Source: a bacterium (GTDB taxonomy: Bacteria > Acidobacteriota > Polarisedimenticolia > Polarisedimenticolales > Polarisedimenticolaceae). Taken from it: a DNA stretch of 43,306 bases. The stretch lies in the NCBI GenBank assembly GCA_024226515.1, contig JAAELQ010000194.1:1-43306 (forward strand), read 5' to 3'. The first letter of the stretch is position 1; each line of letters starts with the position of its first letter. The notes beneath the pieces were generated by a model, which was not told the DNA's origin, ran no database searches, and saw nothing but the letters and a program-made list of their open reading frames with translations. The translations under genes and the position numbers were made by a program. This document shows, piece by piece, positions 6,983-16,783 of the stretch.

Positions 6983-9393
6983 CACGGCGCGCCCGCCTGC
7001 AGCTCGCGCAGCAGGGGATAGTGCTGCGCCTCCTCGCGCGCCACGTCTCCTCCCACACGCAACGACTCCTCGAGGAGTCTGCGTGCCTCGTCGCGCTGAC
7101 CCGATCCGGCGTGCAGTAGCGCAAGCCCCAGCGGGCCGACCCAGTTGTTCGGGTACAGTCGCCGCACGAGCACGAAGCTCTTGTACGCGCCCTCGTTGTT
7201 GCCCTTGCGCAGGTAGGCCATGCCGAGGTTGCTGTGCACGGCCTCGTGGTCCGGCGCCAGCGCGACGGCCTTCTCGAGAAAGACGATCGCCTCGTCGATC
7301 TTGCCCTCCGCCAGGTTGAGCGCGCCGAGGTTGTAGTGCGATTCGACGTGCCCCGGCGCGGCGTCGGTGGCCCTGGCGAAACTGTCTCGCGCCAGGCCGG
7401 TATCGCCGCGCCGCATGTGCACGTCGCCGAGGTTGTTGTAAGCGAAGGCGGCGGCCGGGTGACGCGGACTCAGCTCCAGCGCCGTCTCGAAGCGCGCCGC
7501 GGCCTCGTCGAGCTGCTGCTGTTGCAGGTGGGTCACGCCCAGATTGTAATGCGCTTCGAACGAATCCGGGTCGAGCTGCAGCACGCTCTCGAACGCCCGC
7601 ATCGCCAGGTCATACTGGCCGGCGCGTTGCAGGCTGTCGCCCAGCCCCAGATGCACGAACGGCTGCGAGTCGTCGATGGCCAGCGCCTCGCGGTACAGGC
7701 GCACCGACTCGTCCAGCTCGCCCTGGTCGCGCTTGATCTCCGCCAGCTGTGCCAGGGCGGCGATCGAGTTCGGATTGACGCGCAGCGCACGTTTGACGAG
7801 ATGCTCGGCCTCGCCGATGCGGCCCTCGACGCGCTGGATCGCGGCCAGGTTCAGTAGCGCGTCGGCGTTGTCCGGATCGAGCTTCAGGGCGCGTTCGAAT
7901 TCCCGGCGAGCGTCCTCGATCCGCCCGCGTCCGAGATGAACGCGGCCCAGATTGTTGTGGATCTCGGGCGACGACTCATCGCCCTCCGCGACCCGGGCGT
8001 CGTCGGTTGTCGAGTCGACAGCTCCGCCGACGTAGCCCAGCGCGCGCAACGCCTCCATCCGCTCGGCGACCTCGCTCGGATCCATGTCGCGCTCGATCGG
8101 CGCGGCGGGTACCGGCGGCGCGCCGTCGCCCTCGTAGGTCTCGACGAAGCGCACGACGTGCTCCGCCCGGAACGACTCGTCGAAGACGTCGGCGAGCACC
8201 CTGCCCCGCATGTCGCGGGCGACCGGGAAACCGAGGTAGTGCAACAGCGTCGGCGTCAGATCGAGCACCGAGGCCGAGTCGAGCGTCGCAGCGGACCGGA
8301 TGTGCGGGCCGGCGGCGAGGAAGATGCCGTGCGTCTCGTGATCCAGGTGCGCCTTGCGGATGTCGACCGTGCGCTCGCTGCGGATGCGACGCTCGGCGCT
8401 CTTGAAGCCGTGGTCCGACAGCACGAAGACCGCGGTCGTGTCGAGATCGATCTGCTGCAGCAGGCGGCCCAGCAGTTCGTCCTGGTAGCGGTACCACTCG
8501 TCGACCACGTCGCGATAACGCTCGAACTCGTCGGCTTCGACCCACTCCAGCTTCGGCGGTGCGTACTTCATGAACAGGTGCGAGAAGCTGTCCACCTGCT
8601 CGAAGTACACCAGCAGCAGATCCCACGCGTTGCGCGCCAGCATGCGCTCGGCGATCGACGTGTAGCCCTGCGCGGTGACCGCGTACTGCTGGAACAGGTG
8701 GATCGGGTTGCCCGGGTCGCGCGCATCGGCGCCCGAGGGGTCGTGGCGCTCCGCGGCGTAGCGCTCCGGGCTCATGCGCAGGAAGCGCAGCGCGAACTCG
8801 GACTCGATCTCGCCCTCGGACGGCATCAGGCTCGACGCCTCCGCATGGGCCGAGGCCGGCCACGTCTTGCGCGTGTCGTCCTCGTCGCGCGCCGTCGAGC
8901 CGAAGCCGTGATAACCCAGCCCGTCGGAGACGATCGTGCCGTCGCCCACGTCCTCGGCGGGGTAGGTCGCCCACCAGCCGATGCTGGCCGGCCGCCGGCC
9001 GTGATCGGCGAGGATGTTCCAGATCGCCTTGCACTTGCGGTTGTAGCTGCGCACCGGAACACGCGTGCCGTCCGCGCGATCGACCATGAACCACGCCACG
9101 CCGTGCTGGTCGGCGGTCTTTCCGGTCGCGACGCTGGTCCAGATCACCGGCGACAGCGCGATGTCGGGCAGCGTGGCGATCGGGCCCGACACGCCGCGCT
9201 CGCGCAGCCTCGTCAGGTTCGGCATGACGCCCTCGGTGGCGAGGCGATCGATCACCTTCCAGTCGGCGCCGTCGATGCCGATCACGACGGCGCGTGTGCC
9301 GAGGTCGCGCACAAGTGGCGGCTCGGCGCAGCCGCCGATCAGCAGGGCGAAACAACCCAGCAGCGAGATCGCGAGTCGACCTGGGGGTCGCAC
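6982..9393 (-). CDS. AlkP-superfamily phosphodiesterase/phosphatase lipoprotein with C-terminal TPRs
   Basis: A lipoprotein of 803 residues (lipobox ending LIGGC). It has an alkaline-phosphatase-superfamily domain of the type I phosphodiesterase/nucleotide pyrophosphatase kind (~30-450) and about nine tetratricopeptide repeats (~478-780). Metal and active-site motifs include VVIGIDGADWKVID, the nucleophile region LSPVIWTSVATGKTADQHG, LSDHGFKS and LDHETHGIFLAAGPH. TPR signatures such as AHYNLGVTHLQQQQLDEA recur every 34-35 residues. I chose GTG 9393 because GAAGG lies ten bases upstream and the signal peptide follows at once; longer frames to 9513 add an unlikely N-terminus. The stop overlaps the FG-GAP gene start. 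The substrate is unknown; a phosphoester of surface glycans or lipids is inferred. Confidence 0.88.
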   Translation of the reverse strand: MRPPGRLAISLLGCFALLIGGCAEPPLVRDLGTRAVVIGIDGADWKVIDRLATEGVMPNLTRLRERGVSGPIATLPDIALSPVIWTSVATGKTADQHGVAWFMVDRADGTRVPVRSYNRKCKAIWNILADHGRRPASIGWWATYPAEDVGDGTIVSDGLGYHGFGSTARDEDDTRKTWPASAHAEASSLMPSEGEIESEFALRFLRMSPERYAAERHDPSGADARDPGNPIHLFQQYAVTAQGYTSIAERMLARNAWDLLLVYFEQVDSFSHLFMKYAPPKLEWVEADEFERYRDVVDEWYRYQDELLGRLLQQIDLDTTAVFVLSDHGFKSAERRIRSERTVDIRKAHLDHETHGIFLAAGPHIRSAATLDSASVLDLTPTLLHYLGFPVARDMRGRVLADVFDESFRAEHVVRFVETYEGDGAPPVPAAPIERDMDPSEVAERMEALRALGYVGGAVDSTTDDARVAEGDESSPEIHNNLGRVHLGRGRIEDARREFERALKLDPDNADALLNLAAIQRVEGRIGEAEHLVKRALRVNPNSIAALAQLAEIKRDQGELDESVRLYREALAIDDSQPFVHLGLGDSLQRAGQYDLAMRAFESVLQLDPDSFEAHYNLGVTHLQQQQLDEAAARFETALELSPRHPAAAFAYNNLGDVHMRRGDTGLARDSFARATDAAPGHVESHYNLGALNLAEGKIDEAIVFLEKAVALAPDHEAVHSNLGMAYLRKGNNEGAYKSFVLVRRLYPNNWVGPLGLALLHAGSGQRDEARRLLEESLRVGGDVAREEAQHYPLLRELQAGAP

Positions 9394-9680
9394 GATTGTC
9401 TTGCCTTCACCAAACAATATTGAAAGAACGCCCGCTCGACGGACTGCGGCAAGCCTATCACGGTGCGTCGGGCCCTTCGTTCTCGATTGTCGACTGCGTA
9501 GGATCGCGTCCACGGCCGCTGGCCGAACCTTGCCCCGACTGAGTTCGGATTCCCGTAATTGAAATAGTCACCCGCGAATGGCCACAATCGCCGTAAGTTT
9601 TCCTTCCACGGCGGGACGATCGCGGAGTAGAATCAGGCAATCGCAGAGCCGGCCCCGCCAGATGCACCCGGGCGACGACG

Positions 9681-12600
9681 ATGCCACAGCGCCAGTTCAT
9701 CGATCCGAAATCGGAGCCGTCGCCCGGCGGCTTGCGTTGGGCGCTGCACGTGGGGTTGGCGCTATGGCTCGCGCTGCCGCAAGCGGCGTTCGCCGCGACG
9801 ATCACCGCGGACGGAACAACCTGTACCCTAGCGAACGCGATCACGGCGGCCAATACCGACAGCGCATCCAGCGGGTGCAGCGCCGGCGCCGGCGCCGACA
9901 CGATCGAGATGACGAGCGGTGTGAGCCTGTCGTTGCCCGCCTCGGGCGTCAACGCATTCCCTCCGGTGACGTCGGAGATCACGATCAACGCGAACGATCT
10001 GTCGATCTCGCGCGTCGGTGGGTCCAACTTCCGTCTGTTCCGTGTCGACACCAACGGGACTCTGACGCTGAACGACGCGACCGTGAGCGGTGGTGACGCC
10101 ACGGACGGCGGCGCGTTCTACATCAGTGGCGGCGGCCAGTTGACTCTCAATCGCAGCACGCTCTCGGGGAACACCGCGGCCTACGGCGGTGCGATCCACC
10201 TGATCGGCGCGGACTCGCACGCCACGATCGATAGCTCGACGTTGAGCGGAAACACGGCATACTTCGGGTCCGCGGTGTATGCAAACGCCGGCACGACGGC
10301 CACGCTGACCAACTCGACGGTGTCGGGCAACAATGCGACCGGCGATGCCACGATCTTCGTCTACGGCACGACGGTCACGCTCTCGAACAGCACGATCACC
10401 GAGAACACGGGTTCAGGAACCTACGGCGGGCTCTACGGTTACTCGGGCGGCACGAGCAAGGTGTACGACTCGATCGTGGACAACAACGATGGCGTCGATT
10501 GCACCGGAATCGACAACGCGTCCGCCCGCAACTTCGGCGACGGCACCTGCGGAGCGAGTTTCTCGGCCCTGTCGGGGCTGAACGACACGCTGGCCGACAA
10601 CGGGGGACCGACATTCACCCACGCGTTGTTCGCCGGTAGCTCCGCGCTCGATTCCAACACCGATTGCAGTTTGACCGTCGACCAGCGCGGCGTCGCGCGC
10701 GACGACGGGGCCTGCGACGCCGGAGCGTTCGAGCTGCGCGCGCCGATCGTCGCCGACGGCTCGACCTGCACGTTGGTCGATGCGGTCACGTCCGCCAACA
10801 GCGACAGCGCGACGGGCGGATGCACCGCGGGATCGGGATCGGACCGCATCGAGCTGACCGCAGGTGCGACGCTGACGACGGTGAACAACAGTGGTGGCAA
10901 CGGTGACAACGGACTGCCCATCGTTACCAGCCCGATCATAGTCGACGGCGGCGGCTTCACCGTGGATCGCGATGCCGGTGCGCCTTCATTCCGATTCTTC
11001 GACGTCGCGAGCGGCGGCTCGTTGACTCTGCAAGATCTGACCCTGAGCAATGGCGCCGGTCTCAGCGGGGGAGCGGCCCAGGTCTACTACGGCGATCTCG
11101 TTCTGGACAACGTCGCACTCGTCGGCAATTCAGCCCTCTTGGGAGGTGCGATCACCCTCGAGTCGTCGAGCCTGACGATGACCGACAGCACGATCTCGGG
11201 TAACACCGCAGGCGATTCAGGGGGAGGGATCCACTCCTATTCGTTGGTGCCGATTGCCGTCAGCGTTACGAACAGCACGATTTCGGGCAACACGGCGAGC
11301 GGCGGCTCTGGTGGAGGTATCTACTCTTCGAACTATGACGCTGCCGTCCAACTGGTCATCACGAACAGCACGATCTCGGGCAATAGCAGTTTCGGTCCAG
11401 GAGGAGGCGGGGGCGTCTATCTCAGCGGTGCCAGCGGGCTGTCGGCAACCCTGACCCACACCACCGTCCTGAACAACTTCGCCTCCGGCTCCGGTGGCCT
11501 GACTCGAGTGGGCGCCGCCACGTTCGACCTGACCAACAGCATCGTCGCGGGACACGTCAATCCCTACAGCAGCAATCCTCCGGTCATCAACTGTACCGGT
11601 GGCGGATTCGTCGACAACGGAGGGAACCTGTCGGATTCCGACGATTGCGGCGCCGGCTTCCTGCCCGTCTCTGGCGTCGTTTCCGTTTTGCGCGACAACG
11701 GCGGGCCGACGCTGACGCACGCGCTGCGGTTCGGCAGCTCCGCGATCGGAGGCGCCGGTACGTGCGGACTGGCAGCCGATCAACGCGGCTTTGCGCGCGG
11801 TGACGGCGCCTGCGACAGCGGCGCGTTCGAGGCGCCGCAGCCGATCATCGTCGACAACGTGCTCTGCACGCTGGTCGATGCGGTCAACTCGGCCAACGGC
11901 GACACCGCGGTGGCGGGATGTTCGGCAGGCTTCGAGAGCGACACGATCATCCTGACCGACGACGTCACGCTCGAATTCGTCGACAACGCACCCGGGAACG
12001 GCGCGAACGGCACTCCGGTCGTGACGTCGTCGGTTACGGTCGAGGGACAGGGACACACCATCGAGCGCGATCCTGGCGCCCTGCAGTTTCGTTTCTTCGA
12101 CGTCGCTTCCAGCGGAACGCTGGCGCTGCACGACGCCGTCCTGAGCGGCGGCGCCTCGCTGGATGCCGGTGGAGCGATCCGCGTCGTCGGCGGCGAGGCG
12201 TATGTCTACGAAAGCACGCTGAAGGACAACTGGGCCGACTACGGCGGGGCCGTCGGGCTGAGCGGCGGCGGAATCGCGTCGATCGTGAGCTCCACACTGT
12301 CCGGGAACTATGCATACAGCGGGGGCGGGATCCGCGCGTCCACCGGCGCATCCCTGTTCGTGACCAATAGCACGATCTCCGGCAACATCGCTTCGGGCAT
12401 CGGCGGCGGCGGACTCGCAGTTTACATTCCGGCCACGGCGACGTTGGCAAATACCACGATCGCCGGTAACGAGTCGCCGTTCGGTTCGTACGGCGCGAAC
12501 CTACAGATCGACGGAGCCGTGACCGTCGACAACGTCGTGGTCGCCAACCCGATCGGGAACCCCAACTGCGAGATCAACACTCCGATGACCGACACCGGAG

Positions 12601-15600
12601 GCAACCTCGACGATGACGGTACGTGCGGCGCCGGGTTCGCGACGCTGACCGGCTTCGACCCGATCCTGCGCGACAACGGCGGGCCGACGGAGACGCACCG
12701 ATTGGCCTTCGGCAGCTCGGCGATCGACGCGGGCGGCGTCTGCGCTCTCACGCTGGATCAGCGCGGCATCGCGCGCAACGACTCCGGCTGCGACAGCGGT
12801 GCCTTCGAGCTGGCGTTGATCGTGATCTCGGTCGTCCCGCCGGACAACTCGCTGGATGTGGTGACCGGCGCCAACGTCACGTTAGAGTTCTCGCGACCGC
12901 TCGACCCGTCGACGGTCAACGACACCAACATCCTGCTGCTCGACCCGACGGGTACACCGGTCGACGCCGAAGTCTCGCTCGCCCCCGGCGGAACGACGGT
13001 CACGCTCGACCCGGACGATCCGCTCGGCGGTAACCCGCAGGTACCCACGACGTACGAGATCGTCGTGACGCCGGCTGTCGAGGATGTGACCGGAATCGAC
13101 GCCGAATCGTTCTCCAGCTTCTTCGAGACGGCGGCGCTGGTGCCCGAGCCCACGCTGCTCGAGGATGCCGCCGAGCAGACCACGATTCCGTCCCCACCTC
13201 CCTCCCCACCTCCGTTCGGTCCTCCCGCCGCAGCCAGCCTGGGCGCCGGGGACGAGTTGGGATTCGCCGTGGCCGGCGCCGGCGACCTGAACGGCGACGG
13301 GATCCAGGACCTCATCGGCGGTGCGCCCGGATACGCGAACAACGGCGGCGTGATCGTTGCCTTCGGCTCCGTCAACTCCTCGGAGCGCGAGAGTGCGGAC
13401 ATCATCTATGTCGGTGAGACGTCCGGCGATCGCGCCGGCAACGCCGTGGCGGGCGGGTTCTTGTTCGACGGCGACCAGACCCCGGACCTACTGATCGGAG
13501 CCAACGGAGCGTCCGGCGATGAGGGCCGGGTCTACGTGATCTACTTCCGGCCGCTGGATTACGACGCGGACGGGAACAACATCCCCGATTACCAGGAAAC
13601 GACCTGTTCCAACGATCGGAACCAGGCCTGCGTCGACGACAACGACTGCGGAGGACCGAGCGACGAATGCGATATCGCTCCGGTCTTCGTCGACCTGGCG
13701 CGCGTCGGCGTTCCGGGGCACGTGGACGGCGGCGTCGCCGGTCTGGTCATGGACGGCGTCCCCGGCGGCGCGGCGGACGACGTCGGCTTCGCGGTCGCCG
13801 GTCGCGGTCAGATGTCGGGGGGGGCGACGAGTTTCAGCCGACTCGACGGCCCGAACCTGCCGGACGACGTGGCGATCGGCGCGCCGGGCGCGGATGGCGG
13901 CGTCGGACGTGTCTACGTGCTGTTCGGCCAGTCGCAGATCGGCCGTTTTCCGATCACCGACGTCGGCGTTTCACTTGCAGGCCTGGCGATCAACGGGCCG
14001 GGCCCAGCGGTCGAGCGTTTCGGCGCGGCACTGGCTCTACCCGGAGACGTCACCGGTTCCCCCGGACACGATCTGGCGATCGGTGCGCCGGACGCATCGC
14101 CGGGACAGTCCCAGGCGGGACGGGTCTACGTCGTGGAGGGCGGTGCGTTGGCGCAGGGTTCGATGTCGGCTTCGACGATCGCGGCACGGGTCGAGGGTAC
14201 GGCCGAGGACGAGCAGCTAGGCTTCGCGGTCGGCGCCGCGGGCGACAACCGCGCCGACGACGCGACCGGAGCAACCCAGTTCGATCTGCTGATCGGCGCC
14301 CCGGGCTACGACAGCAACAAGGGCCGCGCCGTGCAGATCAGCGAGCGTCTGCCTCCGACGAACATCGCGGTCAGCGACGTCGGCGCCCCTGGCGGTGTGC
14401 CCGGTATCGTCTGGCTGGGTACCGACACCGACGGGAAGCTCGGCTACTCCGTCGGCAGCCTGGGCGACGTCACCGGCAACGGCTTCGTCGACATCGGGAT
14501 CGGCGCCCCGTTCGCGGACCACCCGTCGACCGCCGCCGCAGGCAAGATCTACCTGATCGAGGGGCTCGCGGTAGGCACCGACACGACCGGCGACGAGGGC
14601 GGCGAGGTCTTGGTCGACAAGGTCGGCGGCACCCACGCCGGCACGGTCCTTCGCGGAACGCAGGCCAACGAGCGCGCGGGGCTCGTGATGGCCGACGTCG
14701 GTAACCTGGACGGCGACGCCGACGACGAACAGGACTTCACGGTCGGCTCGCCCGGCTGGTCCGGGGAGGCCGGTACGATCCACCAGGTCGTCGAGACGCG
14801 GTTGCCGCTCCCGGGCGAGTGCATCGAGAGCTCGGGCACGGATTGCGTCGCCGCCCACGTAATGACCGGAGCGCGCCTCAAAGTACCCACCGAGGCGATG
14901 CAATCGGGAGCCATCGTGCAGTTCGAGGCCGAGGGGTTGATGGCTTTTCCGGTAGCTGGTCACCTGGGTTGCACGAATCCGCAACCGGGAGACTGCGACG
15001 ACGGCCTCGGTCTCGCCGGGGTCGCCGATTTCAACCCCGATGTGGAGGAGCCGACCCTTCCGGCTCTCGAAGCCCCCGTCGAGATCGACGTCCCGATCTT
15101 CTCGAGGCTCGAGTACCAGCTCGCTCTCAATGAAGAGCTCACGTTGATGTACTGTGACAACGCAGGCGGCTGGATCGACGACACGCTCGCGCCGACGGCC
15201 GTCGTGAGCGAGAATCGTCACGTGCTGGGCGGATTCGCCGCACGCGCGACCGTAGAGGAGACGCGGCTGTGGGCCGTGTTCTTCCAGGACCAGGACTGCG
15301 ACCAGGTGCAGGACAGTTGCGATTGCAATGACGACTCGCCGGCGTGGGCTCCACCTGGGCCACCCACCGATCTGCACTACGCAATCAACGACCAAACGGG
15401 ACTCGGGCAGTTCCGGTGGATCGTACCGGAGTTCACCGGCGGAGCGGAGGGGTCGATGCAGACGGACTTCGTTCGGTCGCTGAGACCGTGCGATTTCGAG
15501 AACTCGCCATCGGTGGATTGCGAGAATGACGACCGTTGGACGGATTCCATGGCGATCTGTATTCCGACCAACGGCGGCTGGGCGGTTGACCTCGAGGACC

Positions 15601-15743
15601 CCGCGCCGAACGAGACGTTCTACTATGCCGTGCGCACGACGAACGACTGCAACGGAACCGGCCCCAACTGCTGTCAACCGGGCGAGACGGACTGCATACC
15701 TCCGCCTCCGCCACAGAGATCGACGCTGAGCTGCGCTCCCTGA
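9681..15743 (+). CDS. Giant exported protein: three CSLREA-type beta-helix units, Ig-like domain, seven FG-GAP repeats
   Basis: A 2020-residue protein with a signal peptide ending near residue 38 (LWLALPQAAFA). Three tandem units follow (about 39-352, 354-719, 720-1044). Each opens with a CSLREA-like segment (CTLVDAVTSANSD), continues as right-handed beta-helix rungs (NSTISGNTASG), and ends in a choice-of-anchor-Q motif (DQRGVARDDGACDAGAFEL). Then come a Big_5/Ig-like domain (~1045-1155), a proline-rich linker (PSPPPSPPPFGPP), seven FG-GAP repeats (~1190-1700) of integrin-alpha type (GAGDLNGDGIQDLIGGAPGY), and a tail with a DCDQVQDSCDCNDD metal-binding-like motif. The end is a cysteine-rich Fn3-like segment. 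No catalytic residues are apparent; adhesion or surface coating is inferred. The 287-base region upstream holds a TAGAAT at 9628-9633 that could be a -10 element. Confidence 0.88.
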   Translation: MPQRQFIDPKSEPSPGGLRWALHVGLALWLALPQAAFAATITADGTTCTLANAITAANTDSASSGCSAGAGADTIEMTSGVSLSLPASGVNAFPPVTSEITINANDLSISRVGGSNFRLFRVDTNGTLTLNDATVSGGDATDGGAFYISGGGQLTLNRSTLSGNTAAYGGAIHLIGADSHATIDSSTLSGNTAYFGSAVYANAGTTATLTNSTVSGNNATGDATIFVYGTTVTLSNSTITENTGSGTYGGLYGYSGGTSKVYDSIVDNNDGVDCTGIDNASARNFGDGTCGASFSALSGLNDTLADNGGPTFTHALFAGSSALDSNTDCSLTVDQRGVARDDGACDAGAFELRAPIVADGSTCTLVDAVTSANSDSATGGCTAGSGSDRIELTAGATLTTVNNSGGNGDNGLPIVTSPIIVDGGGFTVDRDAGAPSFRFFDVASGGSLTLQDLTLSNGAGLSGGAAQVYYGDLVLDNVALVGNSALLGGAITLESSSLTMTDSTISGNTAGDSGGGIHSYSLVPIAVSVTNSTISGNTASGGSGGGIYSSNYDAAVQLVITNSTISGNSSFGPGGGGGVYLSGASGLSATLTHTTVLNNFASGSGGLTRVGAATFDLTNSIVAGHVNPYSSNPPVINCTGGGFVDNGGNLSDSDDCGAGFLPVSGVVSVLRDNGGPTLTHALRFGSSAIGGAGTCGLAADQRGFARGDGACDSGAFEAPQPIIVDNVLCTLVDAVNSANGDTAVAGCSAGFESDTIILTDDVTLEFVDNAPGNGANGTPVVTSSVTVEGQGHTIERDPGALQFRFFDVASSGTLALHDAVLSGGASLDAGGAIRVVGGEAYVYESTLKDNWADYGGAVGLSGGGIASIVSSTLSGNYAYSGGGIRASTGASLFVTNSTISGNIASGIGGGGLAVYIPATATLANTTIAGNESPFGSYGANLQIDGAVTVDNVVVANPIGNPNCEINTPMTDTGGNLDDDGTCGAGFATLTGFDPILRDNGGPTETHRLAFGSSAIDAGGVCALTLDQRGIARNDSGCDSGAFELALIVISVVPPDNSLDVVTGANVTLEFSRPLDPSTVNDTNILLLDPTGTPVDAEVSLAPGGTTVTLDPDDPLGGNPQVPTTYEIVVTPAVEDVTGIDAESFSSFFETAALVPEPTLLEDAAEQTTIPSPPPSPPPFGPPAAASLGAGDELGFAVAGAGDLNGDGIQDLIGGAPGYANNGGVIVAFGSVNSSERESADIIYVGETSGDRAGNAVAGGFLFDGDQTPDLLIGANGASGDEGRVYVIYFRPLDYDADGNNIPDYQETTCSNDRNQACVDDNDCGGPSDECDIAPVFVDLARVGVPGHVDGGVAGLVMDGVPGGAADDVGFAVAGRGQMSGGATSFSRLDGPNLPDDVAIGAPGADGGVGRVYVLFGQSQIGRFPITDVGVSLAGLAINGPGPAVERFGAALALPGDVTGSPGHDLAIGAPDASPGQSQAGRVYVVEGGALAQGSMSASTIAARVEGTAEDEQLGFAVGAAGDNRADDATGATQFDLLIGAPGYDSNKGRAVQISERLPPTNIAVSDVGAPGGVPGIVWLGTDTDGKLGYSVGSLGDVTGNGFVDIGIGAPFADHPSTAAAGKIYLIEGLAVGTDTTGDEGGEVLVDKVGGTHAGTVLRGTQANERAGLVMADVGNLDGDADDEQDFTVGSPGWSGEAGTIHQVVETRLPLPGECIESSGTDCVAAHVMTGARLKVPTEAMQSGAIVQFEAEGLMAFPVAGHLGCTNPQPGDCDDGLGLAGVADFNPDVEEPTLPALEAPVEIDVPIFSRLEYQLALNEELTLMYCDNAGGWIDDTLAPTAVVSENRHVLGGFAARATVEETRLWAVFFQDQDCDQVQDSCDCNDDSPAWAPPGPPTDLHYAINDQTGLGQFRWIVPEFTGGAEGSMQTDFVRSLRPCDFENSPSVDCENDDRWTDSMAICIPTNGGWAVDLEDPAPNETFYYAVRTTNDCNGTGPNCCQPGETDCIPPPPPQRSTLSCAP

Positions 15744-15847
15744 TTCGTTCGCGTCGTCCACAATCTGGGCAGAATGCCCTTGATCCCGTCGCCACGGAAC
15801 GCGTAAGCTCGGTCGAGCCGGGTACCCCGCCATACAAGGAGTTGGCC

Positions 15848-16780
15848 ATGTTCACACGCAAGCAGCGTCTCCGCGGGGTTCCGCGCACACTCCGTGTCGT
15901 CGGCGCTCTGTCGACGCTGTTGCTCGCTCTCGTCTGCATTCCCACAGCGGCGCAGGAGCCGCAAGACGGCACCGGCGAGGACGAGGAGTTCTCATGGCTG
16001 TCGATCCAGGGGGTCGACTGGCACGCCGGTCCGGTCGAGGGCGTGATGGGGACGACGGCGGCGATCGGCGTTCCGGACAGCTTCGTGTTCACCGACGGCC
16101 AGGGCACGCAGATGCTGATGCAGATGATGCAGAACCCGACGTCGGGCGCCGAGATGGGGTTCATCGCGCCGGTCGACGACGACTGGTTCGTCGTCTTCGA
16201 GTTCGACGACGTCGGTTACGTCAAGGACGACGACAAGGACGATCTCGACCCCGACGAGCTGCTCGAGGCGTTGCGCGCGGGCCAGCAGGCGGGAAACAAG
16301 ATCCGTGCCGAGCGAGGCTGGGACACGCTCGAGCTGCTGGGCTGGGCGGCGCCCCCGCACTACGACGAGCAGACGAACAACCTCGCGTGGGCCACGAAGA
16401 TCCAGGCCAGCGACGGGTCGATCGGCGTCAACTACAACACGCGGCTCCTGGGCCGGAACGGTGTGATGAGCGCCGTCCTCGTCGTCGACCCGGAGCGGCT
16501 CGACGAGGTCATGCCGGCGTACCGGACGCTGATCACGCGCTACGGTTATCAGGACGGGCAGCGCTACGCGGAGTTCACGCAGGGCGACAAGGTCGCCAAG
16601 TACGGGCTCGCCGCTCTGGTCACCGGCGGCGCAGCAGCGCTCGCCGTCAAGACCGGACTGTTCAAGAAGCTCTGGAAGCCGCTCGCCCTCGGCGCCGCCG
16701 CGCTGCTCGCGGCTCTCAGGAAGATGTTCGGCCGGGGCAAGACCGAGGTCGATCCCGACTCCGATTCGACGCCCGCCTGA
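15848..16780 (+). CDS. DUF2167 family membrane-anchored protein
   Basis: Exported protein of 310 residues with an N-terminal signal/anchor (VVGALSTLLLALVCIPTAAQ). The family pattern is very clear: the FVVFEFDDVGYVKDDDKDDL segment, the GWAAPPHYDEQTNNLAWATK segment, NYNTRLLGRNGVMSAVLVV, and the conserved C-terminal GDKVAKYGLAALVTGGAAA before a hydrophobic region rich in Ala/Leu. DUF2167 proteins have no settled function. I chose ATG 15848 because AAGGAG ends six bases upstream. It is followed after three bases by the next gene, so the pair is an operon. Confidence 0.92.
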   Translation: MFTRKQRLRGVPRTLRVVGALSTLLLALVCIPTAAQEPQDGTGEDEEFSWLSIQGVDWHAGPVEGVMGTTAAIGVPDSFVFTDGQGTQMLMQMMQNPTSGAEMGFIAPVDDDWFVVFEFDDVGYVKDDDKDDLDPDELLEALRAGQQAGNKIRAERGWDTLELLGWAAPPHYDEQTNNLAWATKIQASDGSIGVNYNTRLLGRNGVMSAVLVVDPERLDEVMPAYRTLITRYGYQDGQRYAEFTQGDKVAKYGLAALVTGGAAALAVKTGLFKKLWKPLALGAAALLAALRKMFGRGKTEVDPDSDSTPA

Positions 16781-16783
16781 ACA

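Noticed and set aside
4916..7021. 701-residue plus-strand frame opposite the FG-GAP gene
   Set aside because: It is the antisense image of the repeated Asp/Gly-rich calcium loops, giving Val/Asp/Arg repeats; the minus frame has the signal peptide and domains.
15767..15779. GGGCA/TGCCC hairpin after the 2020-residue gene as terminator
   Set aside because: The stem is only five base pairs and is not followed by a T-run; too weak to call.
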